In this document: positions 10,111 to 19,318 of the stretch, piece by piece
Layout of the letters: every line of letters begins with the position of its first letter
Position numbering within the stretch: the first letter of the stretch is position 1
DNA from: Bacteroidota bacterium
GTDB taxonomy: Bacteria > Bacteroidota > Bacteroidia > AKYH767-A > OLB10
DNA length: 64,000 nt
NCBI GenBank assembly: GCA_016714535.1
Contig: JADKDR010000001.1
Coordinates: forward strand, 186,001-250,000
Direction: 5' to 3'
Translations under genes and position numbers: made by a program
The notes under the pieces: generated by a model
The model's input: the letters and a program-made list of their open reading frames with translations, nothing else
What the model was told of the DNA's origin: nothing
The model's database searches: none

Positions 10111-10575
10111 ATGAAAATTCTAATGGTATGTTTGGGTAATATTTGTCGCTCTCCAATGGCCGAGGGTATATTTAAAGACAAGATAAAACAACTCAAATTA
10201 AACTGGAAGGTTGATAGTGCGGGTACATCATCATGGCATCAGGGCGATAAGCCCGATAAGCGTGCTATTGCCGAAATGAAACGCAAGGGAATAGATATTA
10301 GTTCTCAGCGTAGCCGGCCGTTTTTGCCTTCTGATTTTTCGGAGTTTCAAAAAATATTTGTGATGGACGAAAACAACAAACGCGATTTGCTAGAGTACGC
10401 TCAAACCGACCGGCAGGCAAAAAAAATCGAATTGCTACTAACGTATGCAGGGCACGATATGCTCAGCGTTCCAGATCCATACTACGGCACCGAAAAAGAT
10501 TTTGAAGCCACCTATACGCTCTTGAACGATGCCTGCGACAAAGTTATAGACAGGCTCATCAAAGAAAACGCTTAG
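10111..10575 (+). CDS. Low-molecular-weight protein tyrosine phosphatase
   Basis: 154 aa, usual family length. The P-loop C-x5-R-S is CLGNICRS (residues 7-14: nucleophile Cys7, Arg13). The general-acid Asp lies in VPDPYYG at about residue 121. Cytosolic enzyme that removes phosphate from protein tyrosines. In many bacteria relatives (Wzb type) act on Wzc-like tyrosine kinases, and a Wzc homologue with a tyrosine-rich tail lies about 9 kb away here. A partnership is possible but only inferred, since the genes are not in one operon. The next gene starts 3 bp after the stop, so the two are co-transcribed. Confidence 0.93.
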   Translation: MKILMVCLGNICRSPMAEGIFKDKIKQLKLNWKVDSAGTSSWHQGDKPDKRAIAEMKRKGIDISSQRSRPFLPSDFSEFQKIFVMDENNKRDLLEYAQTDRQAKKIELLLTYAGHDMLSVPDPYYGTEKDFEATYTLLNDACDKVIDRLIKENA

Positions 10576-10578
10576 GAC

Positions 10579-11241
10579 ATGGCAGGCAGGCTCTTTCTTA
10601 TTCCTTGCAGCCTTAGCGATGAATATGATGTTAGTTTTATTGCACCAAGTGTGATAGATCAATTTAAACATATCAAACACTTTATAGCGGAACGCGAAAA
10701 ATCGGCCCGCAAATTTTTAAAGAATTGCAACATCAATCACCCACAATCAGAACTAATTATTTTGGAAATTGATAAGCACAACCCACAACAGGATTTTAAA
10801 AATTTTTTGCAAGACCATGGCAATGAAAATGACATTGGTTTGTTGAGTGAATCGGGCATGCCAGCCATAGCTGATCCTGGAGCAAGAGCAGTAATGCAGG
10901 CACATGAGATATCTTTGGGTGTTATTCCATTGCCGGGCTATACTTCATTAATGCTAGCATTAATGGCTTCGGGTCTTGGAGGACAACAATTTGCTTTTCA
11001 TGGATACTTGCCAAAAGAGAAAGAATTGCTTGCTCAAAAAATAAAATCGCTCGAAAAAGAATCGGAACAAAAACACCAAACCCAACTAATAATAGAAACC
11101 AATTACCGCAACCAGGCTACCTTTGAAGCATTATGTCAGCATTTACAACCAGACACAAAACTATGTGTAGCCGAAAATCTCACCTTGCCTACGCAATGTG
11201 TAAAAAACGAAAAGGTAAAAGATTGGAAAAAGAAAAAGTAA
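10579..11241 (+). CDS. RsmI-like SAM-dependent methyltransferase
   Basis: 220 aa of the tetrapyrrole-methylase/RsmI superfamily. Visible signatures: the N-terminal strand GRLFLIPCSL, the SAM-site loop SESGMPAIADPG (residues 90-101; canonical RsmI has SDAGTPxISDPG) and the PLPGYTSLMLAL segment followed by FAFHGYLPKE. RsmI methylates the 2'-OH of C1402 in 16S rRNA. This is the shorter Bacteroidota paralogue with a divergent SAM loop, so the exact substrate is uncertain. It ends in a Lys-rich tail and starts 3 bp after the tyrosine phosphatase gene. Confidence 0.85.
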   Translation: MAGRLFLIPCSLSDEYDVSFIAPSVIDQFKHIKHFIAEREKSARKFLKNCNINHPQSELIILEIDKHNPQQDFKNFLQDHGNENDIGLLSESGMPAIADPGARAVMQAHEISLGVIPLPGYTSLMLALMASGLGGQQFAFHGYLPKEKELLAQKIKSLEKESEQKHQTQLIIETNYRNQATFEALCQHLQPDTKLCVAENLTLPTQCVKNEKVKDWKKKK

Positions 11242-11285
11242 ACCTCAAAGACAAGTATTGTGTATTTTGTTTCAGGTAATAAAAA

Positions 11286-11993
11286 TCACTTGAGCCATTC
11301 AACCAAATCTTTAAGCATAGCCTCATTTATTTCATGACCCGCTTCATATTCTTTAAACTGAACAAATTTTAATTTTTCTTTGAGCAAGTTGTTGGCTTCC
11401 ATGCCTAGTTGAATTGATATTACTTCATCCTGTTTTCCATGAGAAATAAAAACCCTTAGCGAGGCATCAGGCGTAAACCCAGTAAGGGCAGCCTTGGCTT
11501 CATCGTTCATTCGGCCGCTCATAGCTATTAATCCGGTCATTGGCATTTTTTTTACAATTGCCAGCGTGTAGCACATCATAGCGCCCTGGCTAAATCCCAT
11601 CCAATACACGGGGCTGTTACCTAATTGGTATTTTTCTTTAATGCGAGCAATCAATTTTATTAGCGAGTCGCAACTTGCCAGTGCTTCAACAGGATTCGAC
11701 TTAACTTTTTTATTCTCCACACTCAAACTGCTCCACATATAACTCCCCTCTTCCATTTTAAATGGAGCACGTACCGAAACGATATAATAATTTTTCGGCA
11801 AAACCTCTTTTAAAGAAAAAAGATCTTCTTCGTTACTTCCAAAACCGTGTAGCAAAACTATCATGGGCGGATTATCTGATTTTTCCTGAGGCGTTTGTAT
11901 TAAGTAGTATATGCTGCTATCGGTATCATCATCTGTTTGAGCAAAGGTTGCTGTTGCAAGCAAAACTAATAATGCACTAAAGATTTTCTTCAT
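11286..11993 (-). CDS. Secreted alpha/beta hydrolase (carboxylesterase/phospholipase family)
   Basis: 235 aa with a signal peptide (MKKIFSALLVLLATATFAQ). The fold motifs are in order: oxyanion strand MIVLLHGFGSNEED, nucleophile elbow GFSQGA (Ser), Asp in ISHGKQDEVI and His in YEAGHEI near the C terminus. This matches the short-chain carboxylesterase/lysophospholipase (abhydrolase_2) group. It probably acts in the periplasm on small esters; the substrate is unknown. It starts 5 bp after the stop of the dioxygenase gene and so probably shares that gene's promoter. Confidence 0.85.
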   Translation of the reverse strand: MKKIFSALLVLLATATFAQTDDDTDSSIYYLIQTPQEKSDNPPMIVLLHGFGSNEEDLFSLKEVLPKNYYIVSVRAPFKMEEGSYMWSSLSVENKKVKSNPVEALASCDSLIKLIARIKEKYQLGNSPVYWMGFSQGAMMCYTLAIVKKMPMTGLIAMSGRMNDEAKAALTGFTPDASLRVFISHGKQDEVISIQLGMEANNLLKEKLKFVQFKEYEAGHEINEAMLKDLVEWLK

Positions 11994-11998
11994 ATTAT

Positions 11999-12889
11999 TT
12001 AAACTTTATCGATTCTAACTGATGTCATAGTAAGGCTTCCACCTATTGCTTTATCATTAAACAATTGAGGTTGTTCATCCTTGTCTTGCAATGCAAGTAT
12101 ATATAATAATGGCAAATAATGTTCAGGAGTAGGAATTGACAACTCAAATGCACGGCCATGTTTGTTATAGTTTATTAACGATTGGTGATTCTTTTGATGA
12201 ATAAACTTTTTCATACTAGCCTGTGCTTCCAAGGCCCAATCATAACCAAACTCCTTTTCGTTTAATTTATCCCAGGCAACGAGGCCAAGGTTATGTATCA
12301 TATTGCCACTTCCTATTATCAAAATTCCCTTGCTGCGCAGCGCAGCAAGTTGCACTGCAAGATCGTAATGATATTGCGGAGGCTTTGTATAATCAAGGCT
12401 CAACTGCACTACCGGCACGTTTGCCTTGGGATACATTTGTTTTATTACACTCCACGCTCCATGATCAAGGCCCCATTGATGATCCATACCAACCTCAGTT
12501 GCTGTAACCATCTCTTTAGTAGTTTGCGCTAGTAACGCACTACCAGGAGCGGGGTATTGCACATCAAATAATGCCTGTGGAAAACCACCAAAATCTTGAA
12601 TCGTTCGTGGATGATCCATAGCCGTAACAAAAGTTCCTTTAGTTTCCCAATGTGCCGAAATACATAGGATGGCTTGTGGCGATGCAATTTCAGATGCCAC
12701 GGTACGAAAGCCTCTAACAAATTCATTTTCTTCAATCGCATTCATGGGGCTGCCATGACCTAAAAATAATACCGGCATACGCGCAGTATTACTAAATCCC
12801 AAAGCAATGCTTCCGAATACTTTTACATCGAGAATAGAACCGGCAGCAGGAATCAAGGCCATAGTCTTTAAAAAATCTTTACGATTCAA
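11999..12889 (-). CDS. ygiD: LigB-family extradiol ring-cleavage dioxygenase (DODA/YgiD type)
   Basis: 296 aa. An N-terminal hydrophobic leader (MNRKDFLKTMALIPAAG) resembles a Tat-like or lipoprotein-free export signal but lacks the twin arginine, so export is uncertain. The catalytic domain shows the family order: LFLGHGSPMNAIE, ISAHWETKGTFVT, IQDFGGFPQALF, MDHQWGLDHGAWS and IIGSGNMIHNLG, supplying the conserved histidines that bind metal. E. coli YgiD is a 4,5-DOPA extradiol dioxygenase, but the physiological substrate in this group is not settled. First gene of a two-gene run with the esterase; a TAnnTTTG box lies about 25 bp upstream. Confidence 0.88.
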   Translation of the reverse strand: MNRKDFLKTMALIPAAGSILDVKVFGSIALGFSNTARMPVLFLGHGSPMNAIEENEFVRGFRTVASEIASPQAILCISAHWETKGTFVTAMDHPRTIQDFGGFPQALFDVQYPAPGSALLAQTTKEMVTATEVGMDHQWGLDHGAWSVIKQMYPKANVPVVQLSLDYTKPPQYHYDLAVQLAALRSKGILIIGSGNMIHNLGLVAWDKLNEKEFGYDWALEAQASMKKFIHQKNHQSLINYNKHGRAFELSIPTPEHYLPLLYILALQDKDEQPQLFNDKAIGGSLTMTSVRIDKV

Positions 12890-12911
12890 TTTAATAATCT
12901 ATTTCTGTATG

Positions 12912-12919
12912 CAAAAGTA
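12912..12919 (-). promoter_or_regulatory. Putative -7 box for ygiD
   Basis: Minus strand TACTTTTG, an exact match to TAnnTTTG, about 23 bp before the ygiD start. No convincing -33 element was found. Confidence 0.4.
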
Positions 12920-13207
12920 CACGAATAAAAGGTTATCACATTATAAAAAAATGAAAGCCATGTAGTGACAAGTTAGAACCAACACGAGCTTATCCCAATA
13001 TCATTGAAGTAGTTCTTATCCAGTGGCAGTTATTTGTCAGTTCTCGAAATATAAAAGTGTAGTAAAAACACCCACCGCTGTGTAAACCGTTTGGCTCTTA
13101 TTTTTTTTATTTGTTATAGTCAGCTCTTAAAGTGGTACATGCATAAACTTATTCGCATGATAGGCATGTTTTGCTCACTACCGAATTTCTATTGATTCTA
13201 TAATCAA

Positions 13208-13215
13208 TATATTTG
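13208..13215 (+). promoter_or_regulatory. Putative -7 box for valS
   Basis: TATATTTG, an exact match to TAnnTTTG, 19 bp before the valS ATG. A near-match -33 element (TTTC, 13186-13189) lies 18 bp upstream. Confidence 0.45.
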
Positions 13216-13234
13216 CCCGCAAAACGAACCGTTT

Positions 13235-15922
13235 ATGAGTAAGCACGAAATAGCAAGTAAATACGATCCAGCACAAGTAGAAGACAAATGGTATGCCCAT
13301 TGGTTGGAGCAAAAATTTTTTCGCTCAGTACCTGATGAGCGTGAGCCATACACGATTGTAATACCTCCGCCTAATGTTACGGGTGTATTACACATGGGCC
13401 ATATGCTTAATAATACGATTCAGGATGTGCTCATTCGCAGGGCACGCATGATGAATAAAAATGCCTGTTGGGTGCCGGGTACCGATCATGCTTCGATTGC
13501 TACCGAAGCCAAGGTAGTGGCCATGTTAAAAGAAAAAGGAATTAACAAAAAGGATTTGACACGGGAAGAATTTTTGAAACATGCATGGGAGTGGAAAGAA
13601 AAATATGGAGGCATCATACTAAAGCAACTTGAAAAACTTGGTGCGTCATGCGACTGGGAGCGCACGCGCTTTACCATGGAAGATGACCTGAGCGAAGCAG
13701 TAATAGAAGTATTTATTGACTTATATCGAAAAGGTCAAATTTATCGTGGAGTGCGGATGGTAAACTGGGACCCGCAAGGCCTAACTGCCGTTAGCGATGA
13801 AGAGGTTATTCGCAAAGAAGTAATGCAAAAACTTTATTACGTGCAGTATCCTGTGGTTGATATGGAAGAGCATTTTAATCCGGATGATGCGGATGAATTA
13901 AATAAAAAATTCGAAACGGGAAATTATATTACCATTGCCACCGTGCGACCAGAAACAATTTTGGGTGATACGGCAGTGTGCGTTCATCCCGAAGATGAAC
14001 GCTACAAGAAATTCCATGGTAAGTTTGTTATGGTTCCTTTTACAGGAAGAAAAGTACCCATAATTTGTGATGATTATGTAACCATAGAATTTGGAACCGG
14101 TGCATTGAAAGTTACCCCTGCGCATGATGCCAATGACTATGCCCTTGGTGTAAAACACAAATTGCAAACGATTGATGTATTAAATGAAAACGGCACCATG
14201 CACGAACGTGCAGGGCGCTATGTGAATGAGGATAGATTTGTGGCACGCAAGAAAATATCTAAAGAGCTGGAAACTGCCGGGTACCTTATAAAGATTGAAG
14301 ATTATAAAAGCCAGGTAGGTTATAGCGAACGCACCGATGCAGCCATAGAACCAAAGCTAAGTATGCAATGGTTTCTAAAAATGGATAAAGTATCGCAACC
14401 TGCACTAGCCAATGTATTAAATGGAAACATTAAGCTGGTGCCCGATAAATACATTAACACCTATAAACACTGGATGGCCAATGTGCATGACTGGTGCATA
14501 TCGCGTCAATTGTGGTGGGGCCAACGTATACCGGCATGGTATACAAATGATGGCGAATTTGTGGTTGCTAAAACAGCCGATGAGGCAATAAAACTTTTTT
14601 CCGAAAAAGGAATTACGATCAGTGCAAAAGACATTGCGCAGGACGAAGATGTGCTTGACACCTGGTTTTCATCATGGTTATGGCCTATAAGCGTGTTTGA
14701 TGGATTTAAAGATCCTGCTAATGCAGACATCAACTATTATTATCCAACCAATGATTTGGTTACTGCCCCAGAGATATTATTCTTTTGGGTTGCACGAATG
14801 ATTATTGCAGGATATGAATACCGCAACGAGCGTCCTTTTAATAATGTTTACCTCACCGGCATTGTTCGCGATAAGCAAGGCCGCAAAATGAGTAAGTCGT
14901 TGGGCAATAGCCCCGACCCTATTGAATTGATGCAGAAATACAGTGCCGATGGCGTGCGTGTAGGCATGTTGCTATGCTCACCTGCAGGAAATGATTTATT
15001 ATATGATGACAGCTTATGCGAACAGGGAAGAAATTTTGCCAACAAAATCTGGAATGCGTTTAGATTAATTTATGGCTGGGAAGTGGATACCGAGGCCCAA
15101 CCAACCCTGCTCGAAACTCAGAGTGTGCAATGGTATCGTAACAAACTATCACTTGTAATTAATGAACTAAACGAATTCTATGATAAGTTACGCATCAATG
15201 ATGCGCTGCTCACTAGTTACAAATTACTTTGGGATGATTTCTGCGCATGGTTTTTAGAAATGGTTAAACCCGAATACAAGGATGGACAAGCTGCACCGGT
15301 ATCACAATGGTTGTATAACGAAGCCATTAAACTGTTTGAAGACTCTATCAAGTTGTTACATCCATTTATGCCATTTATTACCGAAGAGTTATGGCATCTT
15401 GCCCGCACACGCGATACGCGCGAATGCATTGTAGTTTCATCCTGGCCCACAGCCGTAACTGCTGATGCAAAAGTGATACAAGATTTTGAAGAAACATCGC
15501 AAGTAGTTATTCAAATTAGAAACATACGTGCTTCAAAGCAGTTGTCGCCCAAAGATGCTTTGCAATTGATGATTAAATCAAAGAAGTCAATTGCGATGGA
15601 AGAGATGATTAAGAAACTAGGCAACATTAGCGGTATAGATTACGTAGATGCTGCTATTGATAATGCAGCTACATTTATTATTAATCAAACTGAATATTTT
15701 ATTCCATTATCCGGAAAAATAGATGCAGCCTCTGAGCGCGAAAAAATAGGCAAGGAAATAGAATACCTAAAAGGCTTTTTGAAATCGCTTGATGCTAAGC
15801 TTAGCAACGAAAAATTTACTGCCAAAGCCAAGCCTGAAGTAATTGCTATGGAGCAAAAAAAGAAATCGGATGCCGAGGGAAAAATTGCAATCTTAGAAAA
15901 GCAGTTGCAAGGATTAGGATAA
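13235..15922 (+). CDS. valS: Valyl-tRNA synthetase
   Basis: 895 aa, usual length. Charges tRNA-Val in the cytosol. The class I signatures are clear: the HIGH-type motif in PPPNVTGVLHMGHML (His at about residue 53) and the KMSKS loop in GRKMSKSLGNSPDP (about 551). The editing (CP1) domain contains ATVRPETILGDTAV, the catalytic core has WGQRIPAWY, and the anticodon-binding domain is followed by the C-terminal coiled-coil arm (about 825-895, rich in Lys and Glu). It stands alone as a transcription unit and ends before a strong hairpin shared with the convergent YceI gene. Confidence 0.97.
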   Translation: MSKHEIASKYDPAQVEDKWYAHWLEQKFFRSVPDEREPYTIVIPPPNVTGVLHMGHMLNNTIQDVLIRRARMMNKNACWVPGTDHASIATEAKVVAMLKEKGINKKDLTREEFLKHAWEWKEKYGGIILKQLEKLGASCDWERTRFTMEDDLSEAVIEVFIDLYRKGQIYRGVRMVNWDPQGLTAVSDEEVIRKEVMQKLYYVQYPVVDMEEHFNPDDADELNKKFETGNYITIATVRPETILGDTAVCVHPEDERYKKFHGKFVMVPFTGRKVPIICDDYVTIEFGTGALKVTPAHDANDYALGVKHKLQTIDVLNENGTMHERAGRYVNEDRFVARKKISKELETAGYLIKIEDYKSQVGYSERTDAAIEPKLSMQWFLKMDKVSQPALANVLNGNIKLVPDKYINTYKHWMANVHDWCISRQLWWGQRIPAWYTNDGEFVVAKTADEAIKLFSEKGITISAKDIAQDEDVLDTWFSSWLWPISVFDGFKDPANADINYYYPTNDLVTAPEILFFWVARMIIAGYEYRNERPFNNVYLTGIVRDKQGRKMSKSLGNSPDPIELMQKYSADGVRVGMLLCSPAGNDLLYDDSLCEQGRNFANKIWNAFRLIYGWEVDTEAQPTLLETQSVQWYRNKLSLVINELNEFYDKLRINDALLTSYKLLWDDFCAWFLEMVKPEYKDGQAAPVSQWLYNEAIKLFEDSIKLLHPFMPFITEELWHLARTRDTRECIVVSSWPTAVTADAKVIQDFEETSQVVIQIRNIRASKQLSPKDALQLMIKSKKSIAMEEMIKKLGNISGIDYVDAAIDNAATFIINQTEYFIPLSGKIDAASEREKIGKEIEYLKGFLKSLDAKLSNEKFTAKAKPEVIAMEQKKKSDAEGKIAILEKQLQGLG

Positions 15923-15986
15923 TTTCCAGTGGGTGAACGAATTACCTCAGCCGATAAATTTCTTTTATAATAAAGTGCTGAAGCAC

Positions 15987-16023
15987 AAAAAAAATACCGG
16001 AGCAATGCTCCGGTATTTTTTTT
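15987..16023. terminator. Bidirectional rho-independent terminator
   Basis: Perfect 9-bp stem TACCGGAGC / GCTCCGGTA (15995-16003 with 16007-16015) and a 3-nt loop, flanked by an A run on the left and a T run on the right. It can therefore end transcription of both valS (plus) and the convergent YceI gene (minus). Confidence 0.9.
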
Positions 16024-16044
16024 AACTATAATAAAAAATGATAA

Positions 16045-16677
16045 TTACTTGCGTGCCATCAAGTCAATCTTCAAAGCAATATTATCACTAAGTACCATAT
16101 CCTTAGCAGCTTTGTAAGCTACACCATACTTCTGACGATCGAAGGTAAGGTTACCTGAAACTTTATAAGCATCACCTTCCTGGGTAACGGTAATGTCTTT
16201 AACTTGCTCTTCGTTGGTTTTGCCACGAACTGTTAGGTTACCGGTTGCCACATTGCCTTCTACTTTTGTGATTTCAAATGAAGCAGTTGGGATGCTGTCA
16301 ACAGCAAAGAAATCCCCAGTTGCTAAATGTCCCACCAACTTGTCAGCAGTATGACCTTCCGCAGCATTGTAATTGCTATCGGTAGGGTTAATGCTTTTCA
16401 TATCAACAGTAAATTTACCACCGGTTACATTCGTACCAGCAAGCATAACTTCGCCACTGCTCAGTTTTACTGTTCCGCTATGCGAATAAACGCCAAGCAT
16501 TTCGCCCATCCAATTAACTGAACTTGATGCAGGATCTACATTCAAAGTCATAGCTTCTCCAGCTGTAGTTGCTGTAGAGTCTGTGGTAGCTGTTTCGCTT
16601 CCACTTCCGCCACAAGAGATAAAAATTGTGCTTGCCACTAATGCTAGCACGGTCAATACTGAAATGTTCTTTTTCAT
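16045..16677 (-). CDS. YceI-family lipoprotein
   Basis: 210 aa. Lipoprotein signal with a lipobox ending FISC (Cys22), then a Ser/Thr-rich linker (about 23-42) and a YceI beta-barrel domain (about 43-208). The domain contains LNVDPASSSVNWMGEML, KFTVDMKSINPTD, HLATGDFFAVDSIPTASFEIT and FDRQKYGVAY. YceI proteins bind isoprenoid lipids inside an elongated lipocalin-like barrel; their cellular role is not fixed. Monocistronic. The upstream region has a -7 box and a perfect palindrome, suggesting regulation. Confidence 0.93.
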   Translation of the reverse strand: MKKNISVLTVLALVASTIFISCGGSGSETATTDSTATTAGEAMTLNVDPASSSVNWMGEMLGVYSHSGTVKLSSGEVMLAGTNVTGGKFTVDMKSINPTDSNYNAAEGHTADKLVGHLATGDFFAVDSIPTASFEITKVEGNVATGNLTVRGKTNEEQVKDITVTQEGDAYKVSGNLTFDRQKYGVAYKAAKDMVLSDNIALKIDLMARK

Positions 16678-16710
16678 TTTTTTTGATTTCGATTTTTAAA
16701 ATTAAGGGCG

Positions 16711-16718
16711 CAAAAATA
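16711..16718 (-). promoter_or_regulatory. Putative -7 box for the YceI gene
   Basis: Minus strand TATTTTTG, an exact match to TAnnTTTG, 34 bp before the start codon. The expected -33 position falls inside the palindrome at 16727-16740. Confidence 0.45.
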
Positions 16719-16726
16719 CAAAATTA

Positions 16727-16740
16727 CATGTACGTACATG
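16727..16740. promoter_or_regulatory. Perfect 14-bp palindrome, possible operator
   Basis: CATGTACGTACATG is identical to its own reverse complement. It sits 8 bp upstream of the YceI -7 box, where the -33 contact would be, and about 90 bp from the rhomboid start on the other strand. A dimeric regulator could bind here; that is inference. Confidence 0.4.
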
Positions 16741-16827
16741 AATTTTTTTTGGGGGTTATTAACACAATGAGATACATCCTTGCTTCGGAGAAAAATCGCG
16801 TTATTTGATTCTTAAAACTGTTGGACG

Positions 16828-17561
16828 ATGATGCCATTGTATGATGATAATTCAGACAGAATTATCACCCCCTTTGTAAACTACACACTTATTGCAATTA
16901 ATATTTTTGTATTTGTTGTATTGCAGGGCATGGGGCCAATGATGGTTTCACCTACGCTTTTTCTTGCGTACCTGCCGAAATCCTGACGGGGCGCGATCTT
17001 ATAACCGACTCGAAAATCATTATTGATGAAATTACCGGTCACCAATGGAGATTACCGGGGCTTGCCGAAACACCGATTCCGGTTTGGGGCACATTAATTA
17101 CGAGCATTTTTATGCACGGAGGTTGGGCACACCTTGGCGGAAACATGCTTTACCTTTTTGTATTTGGCGATAATATTGAAAACCGTTTGGGGCATGTGCG
17201 CTACATTCTGTTTTATTTGCTCACCGGAATAATTGCTTCACTTAGTCATGTATTTGCTACCCAATTACTAGCACAAAATTCTCAAATGCCAAGTCTTGGC
17301 GCATCAGGCGCCATTTCTGCTGTATTGGGTGCCTACCTTTTATTGTTTCCTCGCAATACGGTTTATGTTTTAGTATTACGTTTTATCTCTCCCTTGAAAG
17401 CTATTTGGGCGCTAGGTATTTGGATTGGATTTCAAATTGTAAGTGGTCTTGGCATGCTTGGTGGCAAATCGGATGGGGTTGCGTATGCCGCGCACATCGG
17501 TGGATTTATTGTCGGGCTTTTAACAATTAAAATTTTTGATAGAAGCCAAAACGACAATTGA
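16828..17561 (+). pseudogene. Rhomboid-family intramembrane serine protease, frameshifted
   Basis: Polytopic membrane protease. The N-terminal part (from ATG 16828: MMPLYDDNSD, then a first membrane helix) runs to a stop at 16984-16986. The remaining protein continues in another frame: ANDGFTYAFSCVPAEIL, then HGGWAHLGGNMLYLFVFGDNIENRLGH, catalytic Ser in GASGAISAVLGAYL and catalytic His in AAHIGGFIVG. The frames meet at four G (16932-16935); a fifth G restores one protein of about 245 aa, normal for this family. The catalytic Ser-His dyad is therefore present, and the break looks like a one-base homopolymer error. Substrate unknown. Confidence 0.85.
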
Positions 17562-17599
17562 TAAGACAAAATATTTAGAGAAAAATAAACTTGCAGCTT

Positions 17600-18758
17600 T
17601 TATGCAACTTTAATTTTTGTTGCCCCTTTGCTTTTATCCGTGTCACGTTTTTCCATTATCATTTTTCGGTTGGCTGCATAAAAGAAAAACAATAGCAATG
17701 CTATAAAATAGATGGCAAAAATTACTTCATAATTTTTGTTCCAGGCATTGATAAAGTATTTAATAAAAAGCAACATGATGGTTGAGTTAGCAGCAATAAT
17801 TGCAAACACGATAGCCACTTGCTTATCCGTCAAACCCATGTAAGCAAGGCTATGCGTAGTATGATCGCGACCGCCAACAAATGGCGATTTCCCTTGCCGC
17901 AATCGATTAACAACAACCACCGTAGTGTCTACTATGGGCAATACAAATGCAACTGCCACCGTAAGTACTCGTTTCATTATCGAAAAATCGGCTGAAAGAT
18001 CAACATAGTAGTCGTTCCAAAAATAAATGATACCAAATGCTGAAAGAAACACGCCCAGAAACTGACTGCCGGTATCTCCCATATACATTTTGCTTGGGTT
18101 CCAGTTAAAGTATAAAAATCCGCAAAGTGAAGCAAGTACACCGGTAATGATTATCAAATGCAGGTTATTATAATCCTTATGTAAAATAATGAGACCCAAA
18201 AAATGCACACATAATGAAAGCAGAAACAGTGGTTGTTATTCCATCCATATTATCGAGCATATTTACACTATTCATAATTCCTACTACCCAAAACATGGTT
18301 AAGGCATAGTTGATGTAATTATTATCGAATATTTTTATGTACACCCCTGTTGCAATTAAAATAAAGCCACAAGCAAACTGAGCAGAAAACTTCAGAAAAG
18401 GCTTGGTGTTATAGGCATCATCGGCAAGACCCACTAAGAAACCTACAGCCATCGACAGAATAATTCCAATAAACGAATTGCTAACCGTGCTCACATTGAC
18501 ACCGGTATTAAAAAAGGCAAAGTATATGGCCACCGACATAAGGAAAAGTATATAAAAAGACAAACCTCCTAATACCGGTTTGGTTGTGGCACTCCATCGT
18601 ATCACCTCTCCTGCTCCATTATTTTTTGTTCCTAGTGTATCGCTGAATTTCAAAAACAACTTATTTAATAAAAAGGAAAACAGAAGCGAAAAAATAAAAT
18701 AGCTTCCATAAATAAGAAAGGTACTGGTGTGTAGTATGGATGTATTGATGTCTTGCAT
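17600..18758 (-). pseudogene. WecA/TagO-type undecaprenyl-phosphate sugar-1-phosphate transferase, frameshifted
   Basis: Multi-spanning enzyme that puts the first sugar-1-phosphate on undecaprenyl phosphate at the inner face of the cytoplasmic membrane. The first fragment (18177-18758) has LGTKNNGAGE, the GGLSFY block, the Asp pair in GLADDAYNTKP and MNSVNMLDNMDGI. The second (open from about 18208 to 17600) has the NPSKMYMGDTGSQFLG metal-site motif and the GGRDHTTHSLAYMGL substrate loop. The frames meet at a run of six T on the coding strand (18198-18203); five T would give one protein of about 385 aa. Last gene of the wza-wzc-rfbC operon, 4 bp after rfbC. It probably starts the glycan exported by Wza/Wzc. 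Confidence 0.85.
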
Positions 18759-18762
18759 TTTT

Positions 18763-19305
18763 TTAAAAGACTTTAACCATCTTGGAAAACAATGGTAGGT
18801 CTAAATCTTTTTCGCTTAAGAGTGGGTTCGATATTTTCCAGGCGATAGCCAAATCAGCATCATTCCAAACAATTCCACTCTCTGCTTCTTTCTTATAATA
18901 TTCTGAACACTTATACTGAAAAATTGTATTGTCTTCCAATGTCAAAAATCCATGTGCAAAGCCAACCGGAATATAAAGGTACTGTACCTTGTTGGCAGTA
19001 AGTTCAAATGAGATATGCTTGCCGTAGGAAGGCGATGAATTCCGTAAATCTACCACCACATCGAGCACGCTGCCTTGCACAACACGAATTAGCTTAGCCT
19101 GAGCATAAGGTGGGCATTGAAAATGCAACCCTCGCAAAACATTTTTTTGCGAAATAGACTCATTATCCTGAACAAAGTCATCTGTAACACCTACCTCCAT
19201 AAATCTTAGTTTGTTATAAGATTCAAAAAAATGCCCGCGATTATCCTCAAAAATTCTCGGTGCAAGTAAAAGCAATCCATCTATCTGAAATTTTTCAACC
19301 AGCAT
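18763..19305 (-). CDS. rfbC: dTDP-4-dehydrorhamnose 3,5-epimerase
   Basis: 180 aa cupin-fold epimerase, normal length. Makes dTDP-4-keto-L-rhamnose in the dTDP-L-rhamnose pathway. Visible family blocks: PRIFEDNRGHFFESYN, LRGLHFQ with the catalytic His61, GSVLDVVVDLR, YIPVGFAHGFLTLED and the YKCSEYY strand. The N terminus MLVEKFQIDG is typical. Located between wzc (13 bp) and the wecA-like gene (4 bp), so it supplies sugar precursor for the same polysaccharide. The other rml genes are not in this window. Confidence 0.93.
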   Translation of the reverse strand: MLVEKFQIDGLLLLAPRIFEDNRGHFFESYNKLRFMEVGVTDDFVQDNESISQKNVLRGLHFQCPPYAQAKLIRVVQGSVLDVVVDLRNSSPSYGKHISFELTANKVQYLYIPVGFAHGFLTLEDNTIFQYKCSEYYKKEAESGIVWNDADLAIAWKISNPLLSEKDLDLPLFSKMVKVF

Positions 19306-19318
19306 AAATTACTTCAAC

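Larger units (their letters stand above)
12890..13234. other. Divergent intergenic region ygiD/valS, 345 bp
   Basis: Holds putative promoter boxes at both edges (12912-12919 minus, 13208-13215 plus). The middle is AT-rich with no ORF, hairpin or RNA gene that I can support. No T-box leader for valS is recognisable. Confidence 0.55.
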
